From the NCBI GenBank assembly GCA_963790065.1, contig CAWBNK010000028.1:105779-169778 (forward strand): a stretch of DNA of 64,000 bases. The letters are read 5' to 3'. Source of the DNA: Palsa-504 sp963790065 (GTDB lineage: Bacteria; Actinomycetota; Actinomycetes; Streptosporangiales; Streptosporangiaceae). Of this stretch, positions 25,850 through 33,046 are shown in pieces; position 1 is the stretch's first letter; each line of letters opens with the position of its first letter. Made by a program: the position numbers and the translations under genes. A model generated the notes under the pieces. The model was not told the DNA's origin, made no database searches, and saw nothing but the letters and a program-made list of their open reading frames with translations.

Positions 25850-26356
25850 ATGGCCGGGATCAGGACAGCGGCGGCGAAGAAGGTTCGCCGGGCCGTCGAG
25901 CTGGACGAGGTGGACCACGAGATCCTGCGCATCCTGGCCGCCGACGCCCGCACCCCGAACAACGTGCTGGCCGCGCACGTGGGCCTGGCCCCGTCCACCT
26001 GCCTGATGCGCGTGCGCCGACTGCAGGACACCGGGGTGATCAGGGGCTTTCACGCCGACCTGGCCCCAGAGGCGCTGGGCCGGCCCCTGCAGGCCATCGT
26101 GTCGGTACGGCTGCAGCCCAACGCCCGCCCGGGCATCGGCTCGTTCGCGCAGCGGTTCGCGGCGCTGCCCGGCGTGCTGAACGTGTTCTTCCTGGCCGGT
26201 GTCAACGACTTCCAGATCCACCTGGCCGCCAGGTCAGCCGACGACCTGCGGGACTTCGTGGTCAAGAACCTGAGCGCCTCGCGCAACGTGGCGGCCACGG
26301 AGACCAACCTGATCTTCGAGCACATCGCAGGGACGCCCCTGACCGGGATCGACTGA
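25850..26356 (+). CDS. Lrp/AsnC family transcriptional regulator (AldR-like)
   Basis: A 168-residue regulator. Residues about 17-65 form the helix-turn-helix (DEVDHEILRILAADARTPNN, then LAAHVGLAPSTCLMRVRRL) and residues about 80-155 the RAM amino-acid-sensing domain. An N-terminal basic extension (AGIRTAAAKKVRRA) precedes the HTH. It is divergent from ald and most likely controls it in response to alanine or leucine (known for AldR; inferred here). The ATG at 25850 appears leaderless. The last codons and stop lie inside a 14-bp tandem repeat. Confidence 0.9.
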   Translation: MAGIRTAAAKKVRRAVELDEVDHEILRILAADARTPNNVLAAHVGLAPSTCLMRVRRLQDTGVIRGFHADLAPEALGRPLQAIVSVRLQPNARPGIGSFAQRFAALPGVLNVFFLAGVNDFQIHLAARSADDLRDFVVKNLSASRNVAATETNLIFEHIAGTPLTGID

Positions 26357-26394
26357 CCGGGGTCGACTGACCGGGATCTACTGGCCGGGATCGA
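26339..26394 (+). repeat. Four tandem copies of a 14-bp unit
   Basis: Unit CTGACCGGGATCGA, with copies at 26339, 26353, 26367 and 26381 (one to two changes each). The first copy spans the last codons of the Lrp-type gene and its stop, so the array began in coding DNA. The rest of the 26357-26521 gap shows only a weak TACGAT box near 26474. Confidence 0.75.
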
Positions 26395-26521
26395 CGCGGT
26401 GATACGGAAGTGATCCACCACGGCCCGTTCGGCCTAAAACAGGTCTGCCAGGCGGTAGCCGCGCTGTTACGATAGTGCCGATCAGGCCCCATTATCACCG
26501 CCTGCCAGGAGGCGGATCGGC

Positions 26522-27091
26522 ATGCTCTGGTCCCGGATCCACGGATCGCCGCCCGGCTTGCGGAACCTTCCGCTCGATGACCGGCCGCCGCGGCCCGCGC
26601 CGCTGCTCACGCAGCCCTTCGCGGGCGGGGTGACGGGGTGGGTGGTGGTGTTCGGCGCGCTGGTCGCCGAGGTGGCCGGGGGTGCCGTGGTAGCCAATCA
26701 GGCATCCGCCGCGGTCGTGGTGCCGGTGCTGATCTGGCCGGTCCTGGTGGTGTTCGGCTTCGCATTCACGCAGTGGTGGCAGGTCCGCTCGTGTGGCGGC
26801 CAGCCGGTGAGCTGGTGGCACCTGGGCGGGGTGGCGGCCGCGGCACTGACCTGGCTGCTGTGGCCGGACGTCCCGAAGGCGCTGGCCGGCGCCGGGCCGG
26901 TGCCGTGCGCCGGCAGCCGCATCTGTTACTTGCTGGCGCAGCCTTTCGGTTACCACGACGTGGCCTGGTGGTGCACCGGGGTGCTGATCCTGGCCGCGGC
27001 GCTGCTGGCCCGCAGGTCACGGATCGCGGCCTGGGCCGCCATCCCGGCCGCGTTCGCGGGCTGCGGGCTGGCCACGTACTTCCTTAGCTAG
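26522..27091 (+). CDS. Hypothetical membrane protein
   Basis: A 189-residue protein of unknown family. A Pro/Arg-rich N-terminus (residues 1-30) is followed by about five hydrophobic helices (GWVVVFGALVAEVAGGAVVA and a second stretch AAVVVPVLIWPVLVVFGFAF among them). Two cysteines in PVPCAGSRICYLL may form a disulfide in an external loop. ATG 26522 is preceded by CAGGAGGCGGATCGGC. It appears monocistronic. Confidence 0.75.
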   Translation: MLWSRIHGSPPGLRNLPLDDRPPRPAPLLTQPFAGGVTGWVVVFGALVAEVAGGAVVANQASAAVVVPVLIWPVLVVFGFAFTQWWQVRSCGGQPVSWWHLGGVAAAALTWLLWPDVPKALAGAGPVPCAGSRICYLLAQPFGYHDVAWWCTGVLILAAALLARRSRIAAWAAIPAAFAGCGLATYFLS

Positions 27092-27181
27092 GCGGCGTCG
27101 GTTATCTCGGCGCGGGCCTGTCGATTTCGCGGGGTCGGCCCGACGTGGTGTAGGAACGAAGCGATCCCGGGAGGGGACTTC

Positions 27182-27544
27182 ATGGCTCAGTACGCGATCC
27201 TGCTCTACGCCGACGACTCGGCGCACGCCCCGGAGGCCACGCCCGCCGACCTCGAGCCGCACAACCGGCACGCCGACGAACTGGCCCGGAGCGGTTCGAT
27301 GATCACGGCGTATGCCCTGACGCCCAGGGACATGGCCACCTCGGTCCGTGGCGACACCATCACCGACGGCCCGTTCGTGGACGCCAAGGAGGTCGTGGCC
27401 GGCTTCTACGTGCTCGAGGCGCCCGACCTCGACGCGGCCCTAGCCATCGCCCGGCTCAACCCGGTCCTCCGGATGGGCGGCGGGATCGAGATCCGGCCGG
27501 TGCACAGCAGCTGGGCGCCGGAACAGGAGCCGGCGACTGCGTGA
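27182..27544 (+). CDS. YciI/DGPF-domain protein linked to ECF42 sigma factor
   Basis: A 120-residue YCII-related protein. QYAILLYADDS opens the ferredoxin-like fold; DGPFVDAKEVVAGFYVLEA carries the DGPF motif that names the family, and the C-terminus GGGIEIRPV is typical. Proteins of this kind are known to be encoded next to ECF42 sigma factors, and this gene overlaps such a gene by GTGA (27541-27544). The role is unknown; a dimeric enzyme or small-molecule sensor is usually assumed. ATG 27182 lies behind GGGAGGGGACTTC. Confidence 0.9.
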   Translation: MAQYAILLYADDSAHAPEATPADLEPHNRHADELARSGSMITAYALTPRDMATSVRGDTITDGPFVDAKEVVAGFYVLEAPDLDAALAIARLNPVLRMGGGIEIRPVHSSWAPEQEPATA

Positions 27545-28800
27545 GTGACCGGGCCGCCGTCGAGGCGGCGATCGCCGACGCGCACTGCCGCGAGTGGGCC
27601 CGGGTCCTCGCCGCCACGGCGCGCGTGGCCCGGGACCTGGACCTGGCCGAGGAGTGCGTGCAGGAGGCGTACGCCGCGGCGCTGCAGAGCTGGGTCAGCG
27701 CCGGCATCCCGGGCAACCCGGCCGCCTGGCTCACCACCACGGCCAGGCGCCGGGCCATCGACGCCATCCGGCGGGACGCCACGCTGCGGTCCAAGCTGCC
27801 CCTGCTGGTGGCACCCGAAGACGAGGTGGCCATGGATGACGTCATCATCGAAGAGCCGGGCGAGGCCATACCGGACGAGCGGCTGCGGCTGATCTTCACC
27901 TGCTGCCACCCGGCGCTGGCTCAGGACGGCCAGGTGGCCCTCACGCTGCGGCTGCTGTGCGGGATCCCGACCGCGGACATCGCCCGGGCGTTCCTGGTGT
28001 CCGAGCCGACCATGGCAGCCCGGATCACCCGGGCCAAGCGGAAGATCTCCGTGGCCCGGATCCCGTACCGGGTCCCCCGGCCCGCCGAGCTGCCCGAGCG
28101 GCTGCGGGCCGTGCTGGCCGTGATCCATCTGCTGTTCACGGCCGGCCACACGGCGCCGTCGGGCGCCTCGCTGGTCCGCGCCGACCTGGTGGACCGGGCC
28201 CTGCACCTGGCCCGGATGCTGCGCGAGCTGATGCCCGACGACGCCGAGGTGCGCGGGCTGCACGCGCTGCTGCTGGTCACCGACGCGCGCCGGGCCACCC
28301 GCACCGACGCCGGCGGCCGGCTGCTCCAGCTCAAGGACCAGGACCGGTCGCGGTGGGACCAGTCCGCGCTGGCCGAGGCCCACGACCTGATCATGGGCGG
28401 CCTGCGGGCCGGGCCACCCGGGCGTTACGTGCTGCAGGCCGCGATCGCCTCGCTGTACGCCGAGGCACCGTCCTACGACCAGACCGACTGGGCGCAGATC
28501 GTCGCGCTGTACGACGTGCTGCTCGAGGTCTGGCCGTCACCGGTGGTGGCGCTGAACCGGACCGTGCCGCTGGCCATGGTGTCCGGGCCGGAGAGCGCGC
28601 TGGCCGAAGTGGAGCGGCTGGAAGCCGACGGGCGGCTGGCGGGGTATCACTACCTGCCGGCGATCAAGGCTGAGCTGCTCAGCCGGCTGGGCCGCGGGCG
28701 GGAGGCGGCTGGGTGTTACCGGGAGGCGTTCGGCCTGGCGGCCAACGAGGCGGAGCGGGCCTTCCTGGCCGGGCAGATCGCCGAGCTCGCCGCGACGTAG
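27541..28800 (+). CDS. ECF42-type RNA polymerase sigma factor (DUF6596, TPR-like C-terminus)
   Basis: A 419-residue sigma factor. Residues about 1-80 are sigma-2 (DLDLAEECVQEAYAAALQSW, NPAAWLTTTARRRAIDAIRR), 105-170 sigma-4 (LRLIFTCCHPALAQ, LRLLCGIPTADIARAFLVSE), and the remaining ~240 residues are the DUF6596 extension with helical TPR-like repeats. ECF42 factors have no anti-sigma factor and are controlled through this extension. The YciI gene upstream is its normal partner and probable target. GTG start at 27541 in the GTGA overlap. A decayed copy of the same C-terminal domain is at 41747-41884. Confidence 0.92.
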   Translation: MSDRAAVEAAIADAHCREWARVLAATARVARDLDLAEECVQEAYAAALQSWVSAGIPGNPAAWLTTTARRRAIDAIRRDATLRSKLPLLVAPEDEVAMDDVIIEEPGEAIPDERLRLIFTCCHPALAQDGQVALTLRLLCGIPTADIARAFLVSEPTMAARITRAKRKISVARIPYRVPRPAELPERLRAVLAVIHLLFTAGHTAPSGASLVRADLVDRALHLARMLRELMPDDAEVRGLHALLLVTDARRATRTDAGGRLLQLKDQDRSRWDQSALAEAHDLIMGGLRAGPPGRYVLQAAIASLYAEAPSYDQTDWAQIVALYDVLLEVWPSPVVALNRTVPLAMVSGPESALAEVERLEADGRLAGYHYLPAIKAELLSRLGRGREAAGCYREAFGLAANEAERAFLAGQIAELAAT

Positions 28801-28880
28801 GTGCGTTACGTGGGAGTCGGGGCGGGTTCCTGTGCCGCGGTTTTCGCGCCTTGGGTATCGCGCCTCGGGTTCCACGCGTA

Positions 28881-28940
28881 GCGCGGCACTTCGGCCCGCG
28901 CCGCGGCACTTCGGCCCGCGCCGCTGCACTTCGGCCCGCG
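28881..28940 (+). repeat. Three tandem copies of a 20-bp unit
   Basis: Unit CCGCGGCACTTCGGCCCGCG at 28881, 28901 and 28921 with single changes, plus a partial fourth. It is part of the 28801-29289 gap, which holds no convincing gene; the remainder is described by the hairpin entries. Confidence 0.75.
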
Positions 28941-28993
28941 CCGCGGCCTTGCACACCTGTCCCGCGCCTCCCTGCCGTCACGCGCAGGTTCAA

Positions 28994-29050
28994 GATCAAC
29001 TTATTGTGTGACCCCACCTCCTTCTGACGGAGGTAGTGTCACACGTTGAT
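28994..29050. repeat. Structured palindromic element, copy 1
   Basis: A 57-bp element starting GATC and ending GTTGAT. Nested arms are ATCAAC (28995-29000) with GTTGAT (29045-29050), GTGTGAC (29006-29012) with GTCACAC (29038-29044), and ACCTCC (29016-29021) with GGAGGT (29029-29034), loop TTCTGAC. It is related to copy 2 at 29157-29214 with compensatory changes in the stem. Confidence 0.7.
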
Positions 29051-29092
29051 GCGGAAGCCGCCCTCCGACGGCATAGCCGCCCCGAGAGTCAC

Positions 29093-29136
29093 GCAGGACG
29101 CGGCCGGTCCGGCACACCGGCCCCTCGCGTCCCTGC
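29093..29136. repeat. Long GC-rich hairpin between the two palindromic elements
   Basis: Arms GCAGG-ACGCG-GCCGGT (29093-29097, 29098-29102, 29103-29108) pair with ACCGGC (29116-29121), CGCGT (29126-29130) and CCTGC (29132-29136): 16 bp with short bulges and a 7-nt loop. No T-run follows, so an intrinsic terminator is not certain. Confidence 0.55.
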
Positions 29137-29156
29137 CGACAGCAAAGCCCTTTCAT

Positions 29157-29214
29157 GATCCACTTAACGTGGATGGCTACCTCCCCTCTGAGGGTAGTAA
29201 CCATCCACGTTGAT
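29157..29214. repeat. Structured palindromic element, copy 2
   Basis: A 58-bp element starting GATC and ending GTTGAT like copy 1. The outer stem ACGTGGATGG (29167-29176) pairs perfectly with CCATCCACGT (29201-29210); the inner stem is CTACC (29177-29181) with GGTAG (29193-29197). Stem bases differ from copy 1 while pairing is kept. Confidence 0.7.
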
Positions 29215-29289
29215 ACTTATCCATCTTGGGACGGCGCAGCTGTCCCGCTGGTCACACGTCGGTACGTCAGCTGCGATCTGACTGGCGGT

Positions 29290-29976
29290 CTAGGCGTCCA
29301 GCGGGAGCCGGCCGGGAGCGTGCCGGACGGTGTCGATGGCCTGGGTGATCAACCGGTCGAGTTCGGCGTCGCCGCCGTTGCCGTTGGCGTGGCCGGCTAG
29401 GCCGTCGAGGATGTTGCGGGCGAACAGGCGGGCGATGTCCTCGACGGACTGGGAGCCATCCGGCTGGTACCAGGTCCAGGCGTAGTTGCACATGCCGAAG
29501 ATCTGCAGCGCCGACATCTTCGGGTCGGCGGTGCGGAACACGCCGTCGTCCACCCCGTCCCGCAGGATGTCGCCCACGATCGCCGTGTAGCGAGCCCGCT
29601 GCTTGCGTACGTAGTCGGTAAGGTCGCCGTCGAAGTAGCGGACGAGTTCCCGCAGGCAGGCCAGGCTGGCGGCGCGGTCGTCCCGGTGCGCGGCCAGCAG
29701 CGCGTAGATCATGGCGGCCAGGCGGCGCACCGGGTCGTTCAGCTGGGCGTGGACGTAGTCGGCCTCGGCGAAGCGGCGGGAGAAATAAGCCACGTGCACC
29801 TCGCGCAGCAGGGTTTCCTTGGTGCCGAAGTGGTGCACGATGGTGCCCTTGCTCAGGTTCAGCTCGGCGGCGATGTCGCCCAGGCTGGTGTCCGCGTAGC
29901 CGCGGTCGGCGACCTGCTCGGCGAAGACGCGCAGGATGGCATCGCGGGAACTGGCCCGCGGCCGGATTGCTCGCAT
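29290..29976 (-). CDS. TetR/AcrR family repressor of the leucine/isovalerate operon
   Basis: A 228-residue regulator. The N-terminal HTH (residues about 10-57) has ILRVFAEQVADRGYADTSLG, then the recognition region LNLSKGTIVHHFGTKETLL; the C-terminal domain is of the KstR/FadR-like TetR type that binds acyl-CoA thioesters. It is divergent from the operon starting at 30189, and a perfect CTGACCG dyad lies in the shared promoter region (29997-30016). Relief of repression by an acyl-CoA intermediate is likely (inference). ATG 29976 with no strong ribosome site. Confidence 0.9.
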   Translation of the reverse strand: MRAIRPRASSRDAILRVFAEQVADRGYADTSLGDIAAELNLSKGTIVHHFGTKETLLREVHVAYFSRRFAEADYVHAQLNDPVRRLAAMIYALLAAHRDDRAASLACLRELVRYFDGDLTDYVRKQRARYTAIVGDILRDGVDDGVFRTADPKMSALQIFGMCNYAWTWYQPDGSQSVEDIARLFARNILDGLAGHANGNGGDAELDRLITQAIDTVRHAPGRLPLDA

Positions 29977-29996
29977 CGGCCCATCATACGCTCTTG

Positions 29997-30023
29997 CTGA
30001 CCGTACGAGCGGTCAGTTATAGT
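29997..30023 (+). promoter_or_regulatory. TetR operator overlapping the leucine-operon promoter
   Basis: CTGACCG (29997-30003), 6 nt, CGGTCAG (30010-30016): a perfect 7-bp dyad. TATAGT (30018-30023) is a good -10 box immediately downstream, so bound repressor would cover the -35 region. Confidence 0.65.
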
Positions 30024-30050
30024 CAAGGGATCGCGGGCACGGATGTAAGA

Positions 30051-30180
30051 GAAGCTGACCCGAGCGGCTAGAGGCCGACACAAGCTACTGGAGGCTGACC
30101 CGAGCCGCTAGAGGCTGACCCGAGCCGCTAGTGGCTGACCCGAGCCGCGGATGTTGATCCGAGCCGCGGATGTTGACGAG
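30051..30180 (+). repeat. 20-bp tandem repeat array in the operon leader
   Basis: Unit close to GAGGCTGACCCGAGCCGCTA, copies at 30051, 30071 (degenerate), 30091, 30111 and 30131, followed by two shortened variants to about 30180. The array fills the untranslated leader between the TATAGT box and the ATG at 30189. The half-site CTGACC within each unit recalls part of the TetR operator. Confidence 0.7.
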
Positions 30181-30188
30181 GAGCTGAC

Positions 30189-31982
30189 ATGAGTCCTGCC
30201 GCCCCCCTGCTGCCTTCCTATGCGTCCGGTACGTCCGACGTGCCGCTGCTCGGGGAGACGATCGGCGACAACTTCGACCGGACGGTGGCGGCGGATCCGG
30301 ACCGGGAGGCGCTGGTCGAGGTGCCGACCGGGCGGCGGTGGACCTACGCGCAGCTGCGGGCCGACGTCGACGCGCTGGCGCTGGGCCTGCTCGGGGACGG
30401 CGTGGCCAAGGGCGACCGGGTAGGCATCTGGGCGCCGAACATGGCCGAGTGGACGCTGCTGCAGTACGCCACGGCCAAGATCGGCGCGATCCTGGTCAAC
30501 ATCAACCCCAGCTACCGCACGCACGAGCTGGAGTACGTGCTGAAGCAGGCCGGCATCTCGCTGCTGGTCGCGGCCCGGGAGTTCAAGACCTCGAACTACG
30601 CGGCGATGATCGAGCAGGTCCGGGGGAACTGCCCCGACCTGCGCGCGGTGGTGCTGATCGGGTCGGCCGAGTGGGACGGGCTGCTGACGGCCGGCCGTGG
30701 CGGCGACCCGGCCCAGCGGGCGGCCCAGCAGACGGCTGAGCAGGCGGGCCAGCAGACGGCTGAGCAGACGGCTGAGCAGACGGCTGAGCAGACGGCTGAG
30801 CAGACGGCTGAGCAGGCGGGCCAGCAGGCAGCCCAGCTGGCCGCACTGCTGGCGGTCCGGCAGGCGGCGCTGTCGCCGGACGAGCCGATCAACATCCAGT
30901 ACACCTCGGGGACCACCGGGTTCCCTAAGGGCGCGACCCTGTCCCACCACAACATCCTCAACAACGGCTACTTCGTGGGCCGGATCTGCGGTTACACGCC
31001 GGCCGACCGGGTGTGCATCCCGGTGCCGTTCTACCACTGCTTCGGCATGGTGATGGGCAACCTGGGCGCTACCACGAACGGCTGCACGATGGTCATCCCG
31101 GCCCAGGGATTCGATCCCAAGGCCACCCTGGAGGCGGTGGCCCGGGAGCGGTGCACCTCGCTGTACGGGGTGCCGACCATGTTCATCGCCGAGCTCAGCC
31201 ACCCCGACTTCGGCTCCTATGACCTGTCCAGCCTGCGGACCGGCATCATGGCGGGCTCGCCGTGCCCGGTCGAGGTGATGAAGCAGGTGGTGGCGCGGAT
31301 GGGCATGGACGAGGTGACGATCTGCTACGGCATGACCGAGACCAGCCCGGTGTCGACCCAGACCCGCGCGGACGACTCGCTGGAGCGGCGGGTGTCCACG
31401 GTCGGGCGGGTGCACCCGCACCTGGAGGTCAAGCTGATCGACCCGGACACCGGGCTGACCGTGCCCCGCGGCCAGCCGGGCGAGCTGTGCACCCGCGGCT
31501 ACTCGGTCATGCTGGGCTACTGGAACGAGCCGGGCAAGACCGCCGAGGCGATCGACGCCGCCCGCTGGATGCACACCGGCGACCTGGGCGTCATGGACGA
31601 AGACGGGTACGTCAACATCACCGGCCGGATCAAGGACATGGTCATCCGCGGCGGGGAGAACGTCTACCCGCGCGAGATCGAGGAGTTCCTCTACACCCAC
31701 CCCGACATCCTCGACGCGCAGGTCATCGGGGTGCCCGACGAGCGCTACGGCGAGGAGCTGTGCGTCTGGGTCACGCTGCGCGACGGCGCGCCTGAGCTGA
31801 CCGCCGAACGCCTGCGGGAGTTCGCCGCGGGCAAGCTGGCGCACTTCAAGATCCCGCGCTACGTGCTGATCGTCGAGGAGTTCCCGATGACCGTCACGGG
31901 CAAGATCCGCAAGGTCGAGATGCGAGAGAAGTCCGTGGGCCTGCTCGGCCTGGAAGACGCCGCCGCGATCAGGAACGCCTGA
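30189..31982 (+). CDS. AMP-forming acyl-CoA synthetase with internal QTAE repeat
   Basis: A 597-residue adenylate-forming enzyme of the acyl-CoA synthetase type. YTSGTTGFPKGATLSHHN is the P-loop, the Y-G-M-T-E motif is in CYGMTETSP, HTGDLGVMDEDGYVNITGR carries the ATP-binding Asp and Arg, and the catalytic Lys is in FPMTVTGKIRK. A repetitive insertion of Gln-Thr-Ala-Glu units (about residues 181-216) separates the N-terminal part from the P-loop. First gene of a leucine/isovalerate operon; probably activates isovalerate or a related branched acid. The stop overlaps the HMG-CoA lyase start (TGATG). Confidence 0.9.
   Translation: MSPAAPLLPSYASGTSDVPLLGETIGDNFDRTVAADPDREALVEVPTGRRWTYAQLRADVDALALGLLGDGVAKGDRVGIWAPNMAEWTLLQYATAKIGAILVNINPSYRTHELEYVLKQAGISLLVAAREFKTSNYAAMIEQVRGNCPDLRAVVLIGSAEWDGLLTAGRGGDPAQRAAQQTAEQAGQQTAEQTAEQTAEQTAEQTAEQAGQQAAQLAALLAVRQAALSPDEPINIQYTSGTTGFPKGATLSHHNILNNGYFVGRICGYTPADRVCIPVPFYHCFGMVMGNLGATTNGCTMVIPAQGFDPKATLEAVARERCTSLYGVPTMFIAELSHPDFGSYDLSSLRTGIMAGSPCPVEVMKQVVARMGMDEVTICYGMTETSPVSTQTRADDSLERRVSTVGRVHPHLEVKLIDPDTGLTVPRGQPGELCTRGYSVMLGYWNEPGKTAEAIDAARWMHTGDLGVMDEDGYVNITGRIKDMVIRGGENVYPREIEEFLYTHPDILDAQVIGVPDERYGEELCVWVTLRDGAPELTAERLREFAAGKLAHFKIPRYVLIVEEFPMTVTGKIRKVEMREKSVGLLGLEDAAAIRNA
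30729..30836 (+). repeat. In-frame 12-bp minisatellite in the acyl-CoA synthetase gene
   Basis: Unit CAGACGGCTGAG (Gln-Thr-Ala-Glu), one copy, one variant (QAGQ), five perfect copies, another variant and a degenerate last unit. All are in frame with codon starts at 30729 + 12n, so copy-number change would not shift the reading frame. Confidence 0.9.
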
Positions 31983-33046
31983 TGCGCTACGGCCAGACCT
32001 CGCTGGAGGGCCTCCCGGACCGGGTCACGATCTGCGAGGTCGGACCGCGGGACGGGCTGCAGAACGAGTCCGCCGTGCTGCCGGTCGAGGTCAAGGCGGA
32101 GTTCATCGCCCGGCTGGTCGACGCCGGCCACACGGTCATCGAGACGACCAGCTTCGTGCACCCCAAGTGGGTGCCGCAGCTGGCCGACGCCGAGGCCCTG
32201 CTGGCCGCGATCACGCCCGCGCCCGGGGTGCGGTACCCGGTGCTGGTGCCGAACGAGCGGGGCCTGGACCGGGCGCTGGCGGCGGGCGTGCGTGACATCG
32301 CGGTATTCGGCAGCGCGACCGAGACGTTCGCCCAGCGCAACCTCAACCGGAGCGTCGACGCCTCGCTGGAGATGTTCGCCCCCGTCGCGGCCCGGGCCCG
32401 GGAGGCGGGGATGTCGGTGCGCGGCTACCTGTCGATGTGCTTCGGCGACCCCTGGGAGGGCGAGGTCCCGGTGGCCCAGGTGGCGCGGGTCGCGGCCCGG
32501 ATGATGGCGCTGGGCTGCACCGAGCTGAGCCTGGGCGACACCATCGGCGTGGCCACGCCCGGCCGGGTGGTGGCGCTGCTTGACGCGCTGGCCGCCGCCG
32601 GGATCGGGACCGGCCGGATCGCGGTGCACTTCCACGACACCTACGGCCAGGCGCTGGCCAACACCCTGGCCGCGCTGCGCCGCGGCGTCACCACCGTCGA
32701 CGCCAGCGCCGGCGGCCTGGGCGGCTGCCCCTACGCCCGCAGCGCCACCGGCAACCTGGCCACCGAGGACCTGCTCTGGCAGCTCGAGGGGCTCGGCATC
32801 GCCACCGGCATCGACCTGGCCAAGATGGTCGAGACCAGCGTGTGGATGGCCAGGCAGCTCGGCCGCCCCAGCCCGTCCCGCACGGTCACCGCCCTGGCCG
32901 GGCCAATAGAGGGCAGCACTGCAGGGGGAGACACTGCAGAGGGCGGCACTGCAGAGGGCGGCACTGCAGAGGGCGGCACTGCAGAGGGCGGCACTGCAGA
33001 GGGCGGCACTGCAGAGGGCGGCACTGCGGAGGGAGGACCCCCATGA
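31982..33046 (+). CDS. liuE: Hydroxymethylglutaryl-CoA lyase
   Basis: A 354-residue HMG-CoA lyase (HMG-CoA to acetoacetate and acetyl-CoA, last step of leucine degradation). CEVGPRDGLQNE (metal ligand Asp and catalytic Arg) near residue 19, the HFHDTYGQALANT metal-binding His pair, and the active-site Cys loop GGLGGCPYARSATGN are intact. The catalytic protein ends near residue 308; the rest is a Gly-Gly-Thr-Ala-Glu repeat tail not needed for the fold. It overlaps its neighbours by TGATG (31980-31984) and ATGA (33043-33046). The symbol is by analogy with Pseudomonas liu genes. Confidence 0.9.
   Translation: MRYGQTSLEGLPDRVTICEVGPRDGLQNESAVLPVEVKAEFIARLVDAGHTVIETTSFVHPKWVPQLADAEALLAAITPAPGVRYPVLVPNERGLDRALAAGVRDIAVFGSATETFAQRNLNRSVDASLEMFAPVAARAREAGMSVRGYLSMCFGDPWEGEVPVAQVARVAARMMALGCTELSLGDTIGVATPGRVVALLDALAAAGIGTGRIAVHFHDTYGQALANTLAALRRGVTTVDASAGGLGGCPYARSATGNLATEDLLWQLEGLGIATGIDLAKMVETSVWMARQLGRPSPSRTVTALAGPIEGSTAGGDTAEGGTAEGGTAEGGTAEGGTAEGGTAEGGTAEGGPP
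32941..33030 (+). repeat. In-frame 15-bp minisatellite at the 3' end of the HMG-CoA lyase gene
   Basis: Six copies of GGGCGGCACTGCAGA (last with one change), preceded by two degenerate copies from about 32911. They encode GGTAE repeats. The ribosome site GGGAGGA of the next gene (33031-33037) follows directly and looks like a diverged seventh unit. Confidence 0.9.

Noticed and set aside
30051..33030. Tandem arrays as a CRISPR
   Set aside because: Units of 12-20 bp follow each other with no spacers, and two of the arrays are in-frame coding repeats.
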